Below are positions 1 through 12,436 of a stretch of 64,000 bases of DNA, piece after piece. Both the position numbers and the translations under genes were made by a program. The stretch covers positions 68,276,118 through 68,340,117 of the forward strand of contig CM060190.1 of assembly GCA_030549335.1 (NCBI GenBank), read 5' to 3'. The DNA is from Pontederia crassipes. Its lineage: Eukaryota; Streptophyta; Magnoliopsida; Commelinales; Pontederiaceae. How positions within the stretch are numbered: the stretch's first letter is position 1; the number at the start of each line of letters is the position of its first letter. The notes beneath the pieces are model-generated. The model made no database searches, was not told where the DNA came from, and saw only the letters and a list, made by a program, of their open reading frames with translations.

Positions 1-508
1 GTGGAACCGATAAGGATGCTACTCCTACAATGCGACGCGGACCTGCCGGACCGAGATCTCTCTGCAATGCGTGTGGCCTGACTTGGGGAAACAAGGTTTG
101 ATCAAAGCAAATAATTATCTCATTGTTTGGACCGTTTCTGTATTAGCTATCTTTCCTTTTAAGAATTTTGACTTAGCGTATCTCTGTCAGCATATGCTGG
201 AATTTGTTCCGATGTAATTTCTGTTTTTAGTTGGCCATTGATAGTTTTTCTTTTTTTCTGTTTGAATGACCTCATCAGCAGTAATTTCCTGAACTGTAGG
301 GTGAATTAAAAAGCCGGATCCAAGTCTCAGCTTCTGAAACTAACAACAGCAGAAGAAAACGTAAACGAACAGGTAAATTTCTTCAGTGGAGTTCTGATAA
401 CGAGTTCAATGAGATGATCAACATTTCAAACTTCTTCCTCCAGGAAACTACGACGATACAAACTCTGCAGTTGAAAGCAACGCCGACATGGTTTCTGGGA
501 TACCATAA
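1..508 (+). CDS. GATA zinc-finger (ZML/TIFY-GATA-like) transcription factor, 3' end only
   Basis: Three exons can be joined: 1-95, 300-372 and 444-508, all with GT-AG borders and matching phases, ending at TAA 506-508. The first exon encodes the C-terminal half of a plant GATA finger: the MRRGPAGPR block and the second cysteine pair in LCNACGL, followed by W-x-N-K. This is the signature of the ZML (GATA24/28-like) class, nuclear DNA-binding proteins that usually also carry TIFY and CCT domains; those parts and the first cysteine pair lie outside the window. The tail after the finger is short: a basic patch (RRKRKR) in exon 2 and a Ser/Asn/Asp-rich end. WGNK replaces the more usual WANK. The finger identity is secure; the subclass is inferred from the MRRGPAGPR spacing. 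Confidence 0.85.
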
Positions 509-984
509 GAACTCTCAATCTTTCGTTTTGGCTGAAGCAAAACACAGCCAAGGTGCAACAACAAAAAAAAAAGAAAAAGAAATGGCGATGAGAAAAGCTG
601 CCTATTTCTCAGGCTTTTGGAGGATCCATGTTTTTTTTTCGCTTTTCTCAGAGCTTTATTTGTAATCACAAGAAAACTATACATCGATGGGAAAAAAAAT
701 TAGAACATTTGATCTCATACAATGTAGAGTCTCCTAATTGGAATTACTTTACATCATGAGCTCTAATGGAAGGCTGCTTGGATAAATGTCTCCCCCATAT
801 ATTCAACTTAATTAGTGTTATATACACACGTACAAGTTGGCGCTTCTTCGCTTATGCATGTATGATATCATTTCTCAGTCTTCCCACATTTGTTCAGACA
901 AACTAATCAAGATTCGTTTCAACTTAATTTTGTCCCAAATATTTTTTTGAACAAAAAAAAAAACTGAAATATAATATTTAACGC
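509..984. other. 3' UTRs and intergenic spacer between convergent genes
   Basis: AT-rich sequence with A and T runs and no coding support. It should contain the 3' UTR of the GATA gene (plus strand) and any 3' UTR of the minus-strand NLR relic. Two short ORFs here, on opposite strands, overlap each other and look like chance frames. Confidence 0.5.
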
Positions 985-3942
985 TTAACAAAAAAATGAG
1001 ATCTGATATTTCCTATTCGGAATTAGCGAGAGTTTCGGGCAAAGACAGGCTTCAAGCTTCTGAAGTTGGGGGAAGTCTCCGTCAAGCACCCCGTCCCATT
1101 CCTCCCACTCATGGAAATCACTAAATCTAAGTTGGGTCAGAGATGGAAATGCCGCTACATCGCGACGGCCGTTGATGCCTCGACAGAACTCCTCGCCGAC
1201 TCTTTTCACGCTGTGGAATCCAAAAAGCTGAAGGTGTTCAAGAGATGGAAGCTGACCCAAAGTTGGGAGTCGGTCGACGTTGGGGCAACGGTGGAGCTCG
1301 ACATTGGTAAGCTTGTTGAAGGAAGGGTCGCCGCTCCAATTCGGCAATCGATGAGCTTCGTAGTCGTGAATTTTCAGATACTCCAAATTATAACTTGCAT
1401 TGTTACTACTGCGATGGCTCCCCTCGTCTTCCTCGGATGTGGAATCCTCGTGGCCTCGACCTCCTTCAACCATCAGGCATAGCGAACAATCCATATATTC
1501 TCGTGGTATATCAGAAATAATGCAAGAACAGTCATGGCAATCAGAAGTATCCCATTTCAGATTCAGCCATTTGAGGTTCACCAACTTGTGCAAGATTCCA
1601 AACAGCTCTTTACTTTTCACCGTAAAGTGGCCGCTTAGATTTTCTAATTTCGTCAACTCTCCGAAACCCTGTAGCAGGCGTAATTTTTTCCCGTCATGTG
1701 ACTTCTTCAAAGTTGTAAGGTTTTGCAGGACGGAACGATTGGGCGAAAGCGAATCCTTTTGCAGCGCCGGAAGTGAGGAGATGCCCTTGCAACCATTTAT
1801 TTCAAGATTCTGAAGCCGAGGGAAGTCTCCATCCCGCAACCCGCCCCATTCTTCCAGGAGGAGCATGTACTCGAACACGAGAGAGGTCAGAGATGGAAAC
1901 GCCACCCCGTCATCTTGACGACTGCTGACAGCTCAACAGAACTCGCTTCCAATTCTCCTCACGGGGAAAAACGTCAGAGTGAGAGATATGAGAGATGGAA
2001 GCTCGCCGAGTGCCGACAGTTCGTCATTTTCGGTGCTCAGAAAACGGATGGTGGTTAAAGACACAAGGCTTCTGAAACTCCTTGGAACTTAATATATCCA
2101 TCAGGTTAAACAGGCGACAAACCGATTCAAGGGCACTAATGTTTGTGCCAATCCGAAGCTGAAGGTGCCGGAGGCAAATGAGGCTTCCTTTTCTCTCAAA
2201 CTCCCAATCAGATGTACGTTCAAAATCCCGCTGTTTAGAAAATATCAATGCAAGGTAACGCAAGGGCGTTAGGCTTCTTCTTAGTTTCAAGAAAATATCA
2301 TTCAGGCCACCAATATCTGATCCGTGCACAATCAGAGTCCTCGGCGATTCAGTGTAATCCGAGGTCAAAAACTTCTCAACGTCACCTCTGTTTAAATATA
2401 AATGTCTATTCACGTGCTTCTTATTTGTTTCTTTCAATACATAGAGTGCTAGATCACGGATGTTGTCGTGCATCCTGTACACTCCCCCGTACTCATCAAA
2501 GAATGATCTCCGATGCAACTCCTTGAAATATTTATGTCCCATTTCTTCTGCACCTTTTCCGGCTTCAAGTTGTTGGAGATAACCTTGTGCCGCCCACAGC
2601 TTCACTAGTTCATCTTCCTGGAACTCGTGATATTTAGGAAACATGGAGCATATCTCACAACAAGGTCTGAGATGACTCGGCATGCGACTGTAACTTACTC
2701 TTAGGGCCGGCAATATGTTGTTTTCTTCCTCCAATTCCCACAGGTCACTTTCCAACACATCTCTCCACGCGCCATCGTCTGTCTCATACTGATGCAGAAG
2801 AGCTCCAAGCGACTTCACCGACAGGGGCAATCCACGACACTTTTTCACAATCTCCTTGCCAATTTTTTCCAACGTTGGAAAATCTCCGGGGTTTTGGTCA
2901 CCAAAGGCCCGATGCACGAACAACTGCCAACATTGTTCCCAAGGCAAATGGTCAAGAGGATAAAGCATGGTAGCAGTCATGGCCTCTGCAACTTGGGCAT
3001 TCCTGGTCGTCACAATTATCTTCATCGTTTTTGCACTCTGAAAGAGGCTGCTTAAAGGCTCCCACATACGTTCTTTCTCACTAATCCACGCATCATCCAA
3101 CACCAAGAGCACCCGTTTCCCTCGCAAGCTCTTCCGGAGTGATTCTCGTAAATCGCTCGAGTCTGACGACGACTGACATGGAGAGTTGGTAATTCTCTCC
3201 ATCATCAGTTTTGTCAGTTGTTCAGGATTGCAATTTTTGGGAACCCAGATCCAGATCCTCATGTTCTGAAAATGATGTGAGACCGTTTGGTCATTATAAA
3301 CCAGTTGAGCAAGAGTAATCTTCCCCAAACCTCCCTTGCCATGCACATCAATGATTCCAAATTTGGATTCAGATAACAACAGTTTGACCAATTTGTTTTT
3401 GTCATCTTGATACTCTGACCAATTGTCATGCTGTCAGTTTCTAGTGGGTACTCAGAAAAACTATCTGGTCGTATCTCTCCGTCCTCTGGTTTCAATTTTA
3501 AGGCTTCTTGATCATTTGAGATCTCATAAAATCTCCTTATTTTCTTAGTCCTATCAACCATGTTATGCGGCATTGACACTTCTCTCACAACAAAATTAGA
3601 GCCAGAGACCAAGTGAGTTACCTCCTTATCCACGAGCTTCCTCTTTCTCTTCCTCTCTGCGACAGCTTCTTCTTCTCCTTCTTCTATTTGAGCTTGGAGG
3701 ACATAGTAGTGGTACTCAAGCAGCACATCCTCTGCGTCGTAGGCCACGTCCGTGAGCTCCTGCAGCCAGAGCTTCACAGTTTCCTCCCTGTTCTCCCTGT
3801 CCTCAGCGTCCCGTAGCACAGCTTGGATTTTCTCCAGCAAATGCTCGAGCTTCTTAAGGTCATCAGACATACTGGTAGTGGATGGCACGCTCAGGAATTT
3901 GGGTAGCCACTTGGAGAAGGAAGAGAGCAGTTGTCTCGCCAT
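985..3942 (-). pseudogene. CC-NBS-LRR (RGA-type) disease resistance gene, broken
   Basis: Read on the minus strand from ATG at 3942. An N-terminal Rx-type coiled-coil domain (about 190 codons, 3942 to about 3400) contains the WLQELTDVAYDAEDVLLEY block. A different frame (3391-2024) then gives an NB-ARC domain with P-loop GKGGLGKIT, kinase-2 VLLVLDDAW, RNBS-B KIIVTTR, GLPL motif CRGLPL, a CSMFPK block and MHD motif YRMHD. The leucine-rich repeats continue in a third segment (1905-985). The frame changes near 3400 and near 2050, and an in-frame stop lies near 1940, so no full protein can be made. The Walker A threonine after the lysine is Ile (GKI rather than GKT), which would probably impair nucleotide binding even without the frameshifts. 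NLRs are intracellular immune receptors. The family is certain; the pseudogene call rests on at least three lesions. Confidence 0.9.
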
Positions 3943-4254
3943 CGCAGCTCAGGGGAAGAACCTCCCCACCCCAATGAGTCAATCGAATTTATTGGCATAT
4001 CTGCATCAGGCGAGCAAGTCACATTGACTTAATTGATGACAAGAGCATCTTCTTGACTGCCATCGACACATTTTATCTCCCGACTTCTAGATCCTCGTAG
4101 AGGGTTAGACCTGCATGCAAAATAACATTTTTTTATAAGGATGGCGGTCGATTAAGTAATGAAGTTAACAGTGTCATCATACAAAAATGTGAAGATTCAC
4201 CTAAGGGGAACCTCCTCTCAAAATAGATATCTTATGATCTTCTGCCCAAAAAAG
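3943..4254. other. Spacer upstream of the NLR relic
   Basis: About 310 bases between the NLR start codon and the LINE 3' end. It would hold the NLR promoter and 5' leader. I see no clear TATA element or ORF of note. Confidence 0.4.
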
Positions 4255-5596
4255 TTAAGGAAGCACGGCAATATGTTTGCATTGAAAATATGTGAAGAAT
4301 AAGGAAAGCTGTCTTATATTGCTAATCAGGTTGTGCAGTCGCCAATGTGAGTTGGTTTGATCATTAATGAGGTCCGGAGTCGTCCGGCAGTCCGTTTCCA
4401 GAGTGATGTCGGAGATGCCCAATCGTCGATAGTGAATAAGCCCTTGAATTATCGTCCAACATTTTGCTTCTAACACTGAATCGAAGTATCTATATAAAGC
4501 ATCTGCACATACAAATTTTATGTTAGCAGACCTAGTAATGTAGCCTGTCCCCCCTCTCCCCTCCCTCAACCCCGAAAGCCCCACATAGAAGGCATCTATT
4601 TGCAACAGATTGGAGGTGAGGGCTCCCAACGCCCCAGGAGGTGAGGTGTCGAAGAAGTTCCCTCGTATATGGATAGGTTAAACTCGTGATAACTTGTCAC
4701 AATTCGGGACCAAGCCACCGTAGCAGTTATCGTGATGGAATTGAAATGAGCGTCATTCCGACACACCGAAATCCCTCATAAAGTTAAGGAAAATAACTTT
4801 CGAAAAATATAACAGAAAGCATAGTCAGAGAGAGATTCACCTCATAAATCCAATCTCCCTAAACCCAAGAACTGAAGTGAGTGAAAGAAGCATTCGTCTT
4901 ACATTTAAATAAGTGCCACAATTGTTGAGCAAAAGAACAATAAAAAAATAGGTGGCCAGCAGATTCAGTAGCAGAACGACAAAGGGACAGAACCACAAAG
5001 GGGGCACAGAGAAGGGATGGCAGGATTAAAATTGAAAAGCATAAGATTCGTAGGGAGGCGATTATGGGCAAATTTCCATAAGAATACTTGTTGTGAAAAT
5101 GCCAGAGCTATCCGGTGCCAAATCCATTCATCCTCATAGGGTGTGGCAGGCAAATGCATAGCGAGAATTTTAATTGACAAACATGAGGCAAAATACTAGT
5201 TTATCAAAGAATTCCAAGAAGAACCTAGCATAAGATCACAACAGTTAAAGACGAAATCGGGGTAAACACATTCACAAACATCGACATAAAGCATAATGGA
5301 ACATTAAAAATCCAAAGATTGTTGTAAACATGAGTATTTACCCCATTCCCAATCTATTTTCTAATACCTAGTTTTATCAAATTTAAATCATGAAGAAGAA
5401 GCTACCAAGATCAAGCAAGTTTAGAGTAAAGGGAGGAGGTACTGAACTAGGGATGAGGAATCAGATTGATTTAGAATGGAAAATAGCCTTTTGCCAACTA
5501 AAACATATTGCATGTGATGTAAGCTTCTAATACCCAGTCCACCACATTTTTTGTTTTACTGAATTGTACTTCAGTTGATTAAATGTGGCCTTTTTT
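4255..5596 (-). mobile_element. LINE (non-LTR retrotransposon) 3' half: zinc-binding RT tail and RNase H
   Basis: The minus strand encodes, in order, an RT C-terminal stretch with the LINE hallmark GGLGIRSL (near 5500), a zf-RVT domain (5180-4859; CPLCGS then GHLFFYCSFAQQLW, with a frame break between), and a plant-LINE RNase H domain (4629-4255; GGTGYITR, then SVLEAK...GLIH, then LETD). The frame is broken several times, so it is dead. The reading continues upstream at 26412-26795, showing that the 5597-26411 block was inserted into this LINE. Confidence 0.8.
5589..5596. repeat. Left target duplication of the MULE-like element
   Basis: CCTTTTTT lies immediately left of the element. CCTTTTGT (26412-26419) lies immediately right. 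Seven of eight bases match, consistent with the 8-10 bp duplications made by Mutator-like elements. The T-rich sequence makes the exact boundary uncertain by one or two bases. Confidence 0.5.
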
Positions 5597-6359
5597 AGGT
5601 AAATTATACCAAATGCCCTCCAACTTCACTTTATAATGCAAATGTCCTCCATCTTTTAACTCGTTTCACCCGATGTTCTCTTCACTTGTTATAGCCCGTC
5701 TCCTGATAGTGATATTTGGGTTTTCTAGTGATAACTTGCTGAAATTAAAGAAAATGTCAATTTTTCATTTTTTTTTGTCTCCCAACTCACTAGCTGCAAG
5801 TGCACAGGTAAGTTGTAGTAGACTCAGGTTGTCTTATTCACAAGAATTTGAAGTCTAAGACACCCTAAAACAATTTAGATTAGTTCTACTTAAGTGGCTA
5901 AAAATAAATTTTTAATGAATAGTGAAAACAGATTTTTTTTATAGAAAGTGAAATGATAACAGATTTTTGGGTTTTGAAAATTTATCAAAACTGAATTATA
6001 AATGCTAGAATGAAGTCTAAAAAGGTTTAACTATCTATGAGGAAGGTTCTTCTAGGATTTGGGATTCATCTAAATTAATTAAGGATGGAATGGAACAAGT
6101 TATCATTAAATATCCAACTTTTGATTCAACTTGAAAATGGCTGTTCCCACAGCTCAATTGGCCTCTAACTAAGCAATATATGATTATATAATTATTAGCT
6201 AGGTTGAATCAAAAGAGGGTCCTCACTGAAAATCAAGTTATCATTGGGCTCAAAAGGAAGATTCAATGCTGATTTTTTGCAATCCAAGGAAGTTTGGAAT
6301 GATAACTTGCATTTGCAATCATAAAAAGATGGAATCATTCCAATCAACCAAACCAAGAT

Positions 6360-7720
6360 AAAATATACTCAATAATGGTGCTTGTGTTCCATGATTCATC
6401 TCTGAATTCAAGGGGGATTCAAAGTCAACCTCTCGGTTGCAAAATAAATTGGAATCCACACAAACACACTCAATTGGAAATGCAAACCATATGGCCACAT
6501 GAGTTCATAATTCCCATTGCTCCTTGGCCCATCTCTGGATCTCAAAGAAGCCCTTAAGACTACCTCTCAGTAGTGGATTAATATGAGGGTTGACAATGGA
6601 AATCAGAAGTTAATTAAATGAGAAAATAGAAATCAGCATTTCTGAAAAAATCAGCAATGTGGATTGATGGAATTCAAGTTTGCCAAATGCCCCTTGACCC
6701 ATCTCTGGACTGCAAGGGATTCCTAGAGTACACCTCTCAGTGATTTGAATAAAATAGGGATTAACAATTGGCAATCAGATTCCAAGCAATCAGAAAATAG
6801 AATTAGAATCAAACTAAGAAATCAGATTTTGGAAAAACCAGATTTGAATTCTGAATTGTCAATGATCTTGATTCATTTCTGAATAAGATCAGGGCATATA
6901 TTAGCCTCTCAACTATTCAATTAATCCAATCCTTGATGACAATCAGATCCAAAGCCCAAGAAATCAGATTTTCAGACTTCAGGAATTCAGGAAACCAAAA
7001 AAATCAGCAACTCGGTAATTTAGAAATCAGAATTTTAAACCAATGGAAACATGACTTACCAATTGATTCTTGACCCATCTCTGGATTACAAGACATCCCT
7101 AAAGTTCACTTATCAGTGAAGGGAATGATTCAGGGGACTCAATTGATAAAATCAGATTCCAATTAGGAATCAGAAAAATTAGAATTCTGATTTCTATTCA
7201 AAAATCAATGGAAAATTCTGGTTTTGAGTCAAATGATTGTCCAAACAATCTTGATTCATTTCTGAATAAGATAGGGACAATACCAACATCCCAAGGACTC
7301 AATTAACCAAGTTAGAAATGAAGAACAGATTCTGATATCCACAGAAATTAGAAAATTCAGGAATCAGGAAATCAGAATTCAATTTTTAAAAATCAGATTA
7401 TGAACAATAAACATATTTGAATCATAAAGAATGCCAAACAATCTTGATTCATTTCTGATCAAGATTTGGGACAATATCAACCTTCTAGTTGCTCTATTAA
7501 TCAAATCCACAATGGCAAACAGATTCAAAGGTCCAGGAATTCTGGTTCAGGAAATTCAGAAAAACAGAAACCAGAAATCTAAATTTCAGAAATCAGCACT
7601 TCAATTAAATTGGAATAAAGAACTTGACATTGATTTCTAATCCATTTCTGAACTAGGGATAGATCAAATGATAACTTCTCAGCTATAGATTACAATAGGA
7701 TCCAACAATGGCAAGAACTA
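6360..7720. repeat. Degenerate tandem repeats of about 150-200 bp inside the LTR
   Basis: A block of the type TTGA-YY-CAT-Y-TCTGAA or CCCATCTCTGGA, followed some 30 bp later by CCTCTCAGTA-like sequence, recurs near 6390, 6530, 6700, 6870, 7075, 7250, 7440 and 7640. Between blocks the sequence is rich in AATCAGAATT-type words. The same structure appears in the other LTR copies, so it is an ancestral feature of the family. Spacing was estimated by eye. Confidence 0.6.
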
Positions 7721-8459
7721 ACATTAGAAAATTCTGAAATCTGAAATCAGCAAATGATTCAGTGCAGGAATTATAAAACAGTCCATATCCAACCAAAACT
7801 AATCTAAACTACTACCCTATCCTAGAAGAAATGGAGTTTAGCTCCTCATATTTACAAGATTTGACATCAAATGGGATAAGAAACAGATACAATTCATGGT
7901 TCTTTGAAGCTTCCTGGCCAGCAGCTCCCAAAATCCAGCAGCAACCTTGCCTTGCCTTGCTCCAAACCCTTGAATGACCAGCCCCCCTTCTCCTCCAGAA
8001 AAATCTAGCTTGTATATCACTCCCTTCCACCCTTTGATCAGCATCTAAATGTTCTAATCCTCTTGATTGCAGCCACCTGTCCACCCCTCTGAAATTCCAG
8101 CTGCAGATTCCTTTTTGGTGCAGGAAAAAGTAGATGGTCCCCCCCTACTTTTTCCACTTTTTGGCCACCTTTCTCCCTGCTACAAATCCCCAAACAGCAA
8201 GCATCAAAGCCCTTAAATGGTATTTTGACAAATAAGGATTAGGATAATGATAGTTGCTAGCTCAGATATCAAATGGTATTAGGTGTTGTGCAGGAATGAA
8301 AACTTGTATCAAAATTAATGAATTAAGGGGCCCGGAATGATAACTTTATGAACATCTTGGAAAATGTCCTAATATGGGTGGTTCAAAGCATTTCAGGCAT
8401 CAAATTGATTAGAGTGACAAGTGAGTGAGGTCAGAAATCAAATATGAATGAGATTCCTA

Positions 8460-8870
8460 AAAGTGATAACTTGAGTGCCCCAAAAACGATAACTTATATG
8501 ACTTAAAAACGATAACTTGTCATAACTTGAGTTTTGATTATCCAAATGTGATGAAATTTGACCAGCAATGAGTTAGAACAATAATAAGATGATTGCTTAA
8601 GGTCCTTGTGCAGAATTAATGGTTTTGCATGTCGAAACGACAGAATTGCCCTTTAATGATAACTTGGCACTTGAAAAATGATAACTTGTTCAAGTGGACT
8701 TAAAACTTTGCACAAGTTGAGATGTGACTATCCAAATATGATTTTATACATGATAATGATGGATTTAGGCAAGAAAACCATTGAAAATAAGTTCATTCAA
8801 AATAATGATAACTTGACACTTAGGAATAATAACTTGTCCTCAAAATGATAACTTGGCATAAAATTTAAAT
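8460..8870 (-). repeat. Cluster of GATAACTTG motifs in LTR U3
   Basis: About ten copies of GATAACTTG or close variants (GATAACTTA, ATAACTTG) occur in some 410 bp of the solo LTR. They lie 190-600 bp into U3, upstream of the expected promoter. The same cluster is conserved in the LTRs at 9473, 14852, 18385, 23304 and 32630. Confidence 0.75.
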
Positions 8871-9064
8871 ATTAATGGATTTTGACATTTCAGAACCTCT
8901 ATGCACATGGAATTAAGTATGAAATGAGGAATATCAACTAGTTATCACAATGTTTGCATTCCAAGTATAATTGGCCCAAAAATAGGCAAAAGTGGGACTC
9001 GATATGTATGAATTGCATCTAAAATGGGTTAAAATCATATAGTGATCAGCAAGTGATCATCTCC

Positions 9065-9472
9065 CGATCGCAAAGTTGACATGACACTGACAGGATATTT
9101 TCTCTCCTCTACACGCTAATGTGATAATATTAAAAAAATAAAAAAATAATTTAAAACATAAAAATGCCATCTTGTCAGCTCGTGGGAGGGGACTGGGCAG
9201 GTTGTAGCCTTCCTGCGCGTCGGCGAGGAGAGGGGGGGGGGGGGCTCCCCCCCTCTACGACTTCGCTCGTCGGCGAGAAGTGGGGAGGGGGGCCTCGCCA
9301 CCCTCTGTGACCTCGTTGGCACACGAGAGGGGGCCTCCCCCCTCGACTTCGCTGGCCCCCTCTCACACGCCAACGATGTGGCATTTTTTTATTTTTTTAA
9401 TATGTCAGCGTGTAGAGGAGAGAAGATGTCCTGTCAGCGTCACGTCAGCTTCGTGATCGGGAGATGGGGTAT
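9065..9472. repeat. Core of the MULE-like element with inner inverted arms
   Basis: The sequence near 9065-9140 is the reverse complement, with mismatches, of about 9385-9472. The loop between (9175-9375) is GC-rich, with G runs and internal short inverted repeats. The small ORFs in it are frames of low-complexity sequence and not genes. Confidence 0.75.
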
Positions 9473-12421
9473 TGATAGCGATAATTGGGTGTTTGAGTGA
9501 TAACTTGCTGAAATTAAAGAAAGGGTCAAATTTTTTTAATTTTGGTCTCCCAACTCACTAGCTGCAAGTGCACAAGTAAGTTGTAGTAGACCCAGATTGT
9601 CGTATCCATAAGAATTTGAAGTCTAAGACACCCTAAAATAATCTAAATTGGTCCTACTCTAATGGCTAAAAATAGATTTTTAAAGAGAAGTGAAAACCGA
9701 TTTTTAATGGAAAGTGAAATGATAACAGATTTTTGGGTTTTGGAAATTTATTAAAACTGAATTATAAATGCTAGAATAAAGTCTAAAAAGGTTCAACTAT
9801 TAATGAGGAAGGTTCTCCTAGGAGTTGAGATTCATCTAAATTAATTATGGATGGATTAGATCAAGTTATCATTGAAAATTCAAATCTAGTTCAACCTGAA
9901 ATCTAGCTGCTCTCACAGCTCAATTGGTCTTTAACTAAGCAACATATTATCATATAATTGTTAGTTAGGTTGAATCAGAAGAGGATCCTCACAGAAAATC
10001 AAGTTATCATTGGGCTCAAAAGAAAGTTCAATGCTGATTTTTTTTTACAATTCAAGAAAATCTGCAGTGATAACTTGATGGATGCAACCACAAATTAATA
10101 AAATCACTTCAATTAGCTAAACAAGAATGAAATCTATCCAGTATTAGTGCTTATGCTCCTTAATTCATCTCTGAATTTCAAGGGGATTGGAATTCAACCT
10201 CTCGACTGCAAATTAAGAATGGAATCCACACAAACACTAATTAATTGGAATTAAAAGGCATCCAATCTTTAATGGAGAATTCAATGATTATCCAATGCTC
10301 CTTGGGTCATCTCTGACTCTCAAGAATGGCCTTAAGACTACCTCTTAGTAGTGAATTAAATTGAGGCTTGACAATGGAAATCAGAATTTAATTGAAATGA
10401 GAAAATAGAAATCAGCATTTCAGGAAATCAGTAATATTGATCAATGGAATTCAACCTTGCCAATTGCTTCTTGACCCATCTCTGGACTGCAAGAAGTTCC
10501 TAAAATACACCTCTCAGTATTTGAATGAAATAAGGATGTTCAATTGGCAAATCAGATTCCAAAGAAATCAGAAAACAGATTTCAGAATTAAAACTCAGAA
10601 ATCAAATTTTGGAAAAGACAGATTTGAATCCTGAATTGTCAAACATCTTGTTTCATTTCTGAAAAAGATTAGGGCAAATATTAGCCTCTCAGCTATTCAA
10701 TTAATCCAATCCTTAATGACAAATAGATTCAAAAGCCCAGGAAATCAGATTCTGAAATTCAGGAATTTCATATTCAAAAATCAGACTTAAAGTAATGTTG
10801 TGAATAGATTTGAATCATGGAATGCCTAAATATTCATAACTCATTTCTGAACAAGATTAGGATGAAGACCAATCTTTCAATTGCTCAATTAGTCAAGTCC
10901 AGAATGACAAGTAGATTCAAATAGTTCAGAAATTAGATAACAAAAAAAACTCATAAATCAGGATTTTCAATCAATTTGGAATTCAGAACTTGACATTGAT
11001 TCCTAATTTATTTCTGAACTAGGGATAGATCAAATGATAACTTCTCAGTTATAGATTACAATAGGATCTACACAATGGCAAGAAATGATTCAAAACAGTG
11101 CTGAATTCTGAAAATCAGAAATGATTTCAGTGCAGGAAATTAATTCAATCCATATTCATTCATACTTAACCTAGATTACTACTCTATCCTAGGAGAAATG
11201 GAGTTTAACTCCTCATATTTACAGAACTTGACATTAAATGGATTGAGAAACAGATACAAATCATCCTTCTTGAAGATGTCTCGGCCAGCAGCAGCAAGTC
11301 CAGCAGCAGCTCCACAGCAGCCTCCTTCCTTGCTCCCAAACCCTGAATGACCAGCCCCCCTTCCTCCTCCAGAAATTCCACCTTTTATATGACTCCTCTT
11401 CACCCTTGGATCAGCATCAGAATGTTCTTTATCCTTTGATTTGAGCCACCTATCCAGGTCCCGAAAGAATCTGCCTCTACAGCACCTTTTTGTGCAGGAA
11501 AAAGTAGATGCCCCCCTACTTTTTTCTCTTTTTGGCCACCTCTTTCCCTTGCTACAAAACACAAAACAGCCAGCATCAAAGTCTTTGAATGTAATTTTAA
11601 CAAATAAGGATTAGGATAATGATAGTTGCTAGCTCAGATATCAAATGGTATTAGATGTTGTGCAGGAATAAAAACTTGTATCAAAATTAATGAATTAAGG
11701 GGCCCGGAATGATAACTTTTAATAAATCCTAGAAAATGTCCAAATATGGATGGTTCAAAGCATTTCAGGCATCAAATGGATTAGAGTGACAAGTGAGTGA
11801 GATCAGAAATCAAATATGAATGAGATTTCTAAGGAGTGATAACTTAGGTGTCCAAAAATGATAACTTATATGACTTAAAAATGATAACTTGTGATAACTT
11901 GAGTTGTAGTTATCCAAATGTAATGAAATTCGACCAGCAATGAGTTAAAATAATAACAAGATGATTGCTTAAGGTCCCTATGCATAATTAATGGTTTTGC
12001 ATGTTGAAATGACAGAATTGTCCTTTAACGATAACTTGGCACTTGAAAAATGATAACTTGTTCAAATGGGTTTAAAACTTTGCACAAGTTGAGATATGAC
12101 TATCTAAATATGATTTATACATGATAATGATGGATTTAGGGCAAGAAAACCATTGAAAATCAGTTCATTCAAAATAAATGATAACTTGACATATGAGAAT
12201 GATAACTTGTCCTCAAAATGATAACTTGGCATAGAATTTAAATATTAATGGATTTTGGCATTTCAGAACCTCTATGCACATGAAATTAAGTATGAAATGA
12301 TGAATATCAACTAGTTATCACAATGTATGAATTCCAAGTATAATTGGCCCAAAAATAGGTAAAAATGGGACTCGATATGTATGAATTGCATCTAAAATGG
12401 GTTAGAAACATATAGTGATCA
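9473..12421 (-). repeat. 3' LTR of the minus-strand Athila-like element
   Basis: Runs from TGATAGCGATA to AGTGATCA on the plus strand, 2949 bp. The end next to the PPT lacks the extra 11 bp GCAAGTGATCA found at the end of the 5' LTR, consistent with slippage between two TGATCA words. It contains the same leader repeats and GATAACTTG cluster as the solo LTR. Confidence 0.9.
11391..11399 (-). promoter_or_regulatory. TATA box of the 3' LTR
   Basis: TATAAAAGG on the minus strand, about 1.0 kb into the LTR. The equivalent position holds TATAAAA in the other LTRs, so it is the likely U3 promoter of the family. Confidence 0.55.
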
Positions 12422-12423
12422 AA

Positions 12424-12436
12424 CTCCCCCAAGCTT
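12424..12436 (-). other. Polypurine tract (plus-strand DNA primer site)
   Basis: AAGCTTGGGGGAG on the minus strand, ending two bases before the 3' LTR. A purine tract of this kind next to the 3' LTR is typical of Tat/Athila elements. Confidence 0.85.

Larger units (their letters stand above)
5704..9059 (-). repeat. Solo LTR of an Athila-like Ty3/Gypsy element
   Basis: Begins TGATAGTGATA and ends CAAGTGATCA as written on the plus strand, so the LTR reads TG...CA on the minus strand. It is flanked by a perfect 5 bp duplication, TCTCC (5699-5703 and 9060-9064). There is no internal domain. At 3356 bp it is longer than the other LTRs here (about 2950-2980 bp) but is related along its whole length. 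It sits in the left arm of the MULE-like element. This is the expected product of LTR-LTR recombination. Confidence 0.9.

Noticed and set aside
7812-8084. ORF of 90 codons in the solo LTR, and a similar one at 11179-11562
   Set aside because: They fall in the LTR leader near the TATA box and are not conserved in frame between LTR copies (the copies differ by indels and frame).
9116-9384. Two Pro/Arg-rich ORFs in the MULE-like core
   Set aside because: They lie in the GC-rich loop of a palindromic element and are explained by base composition.
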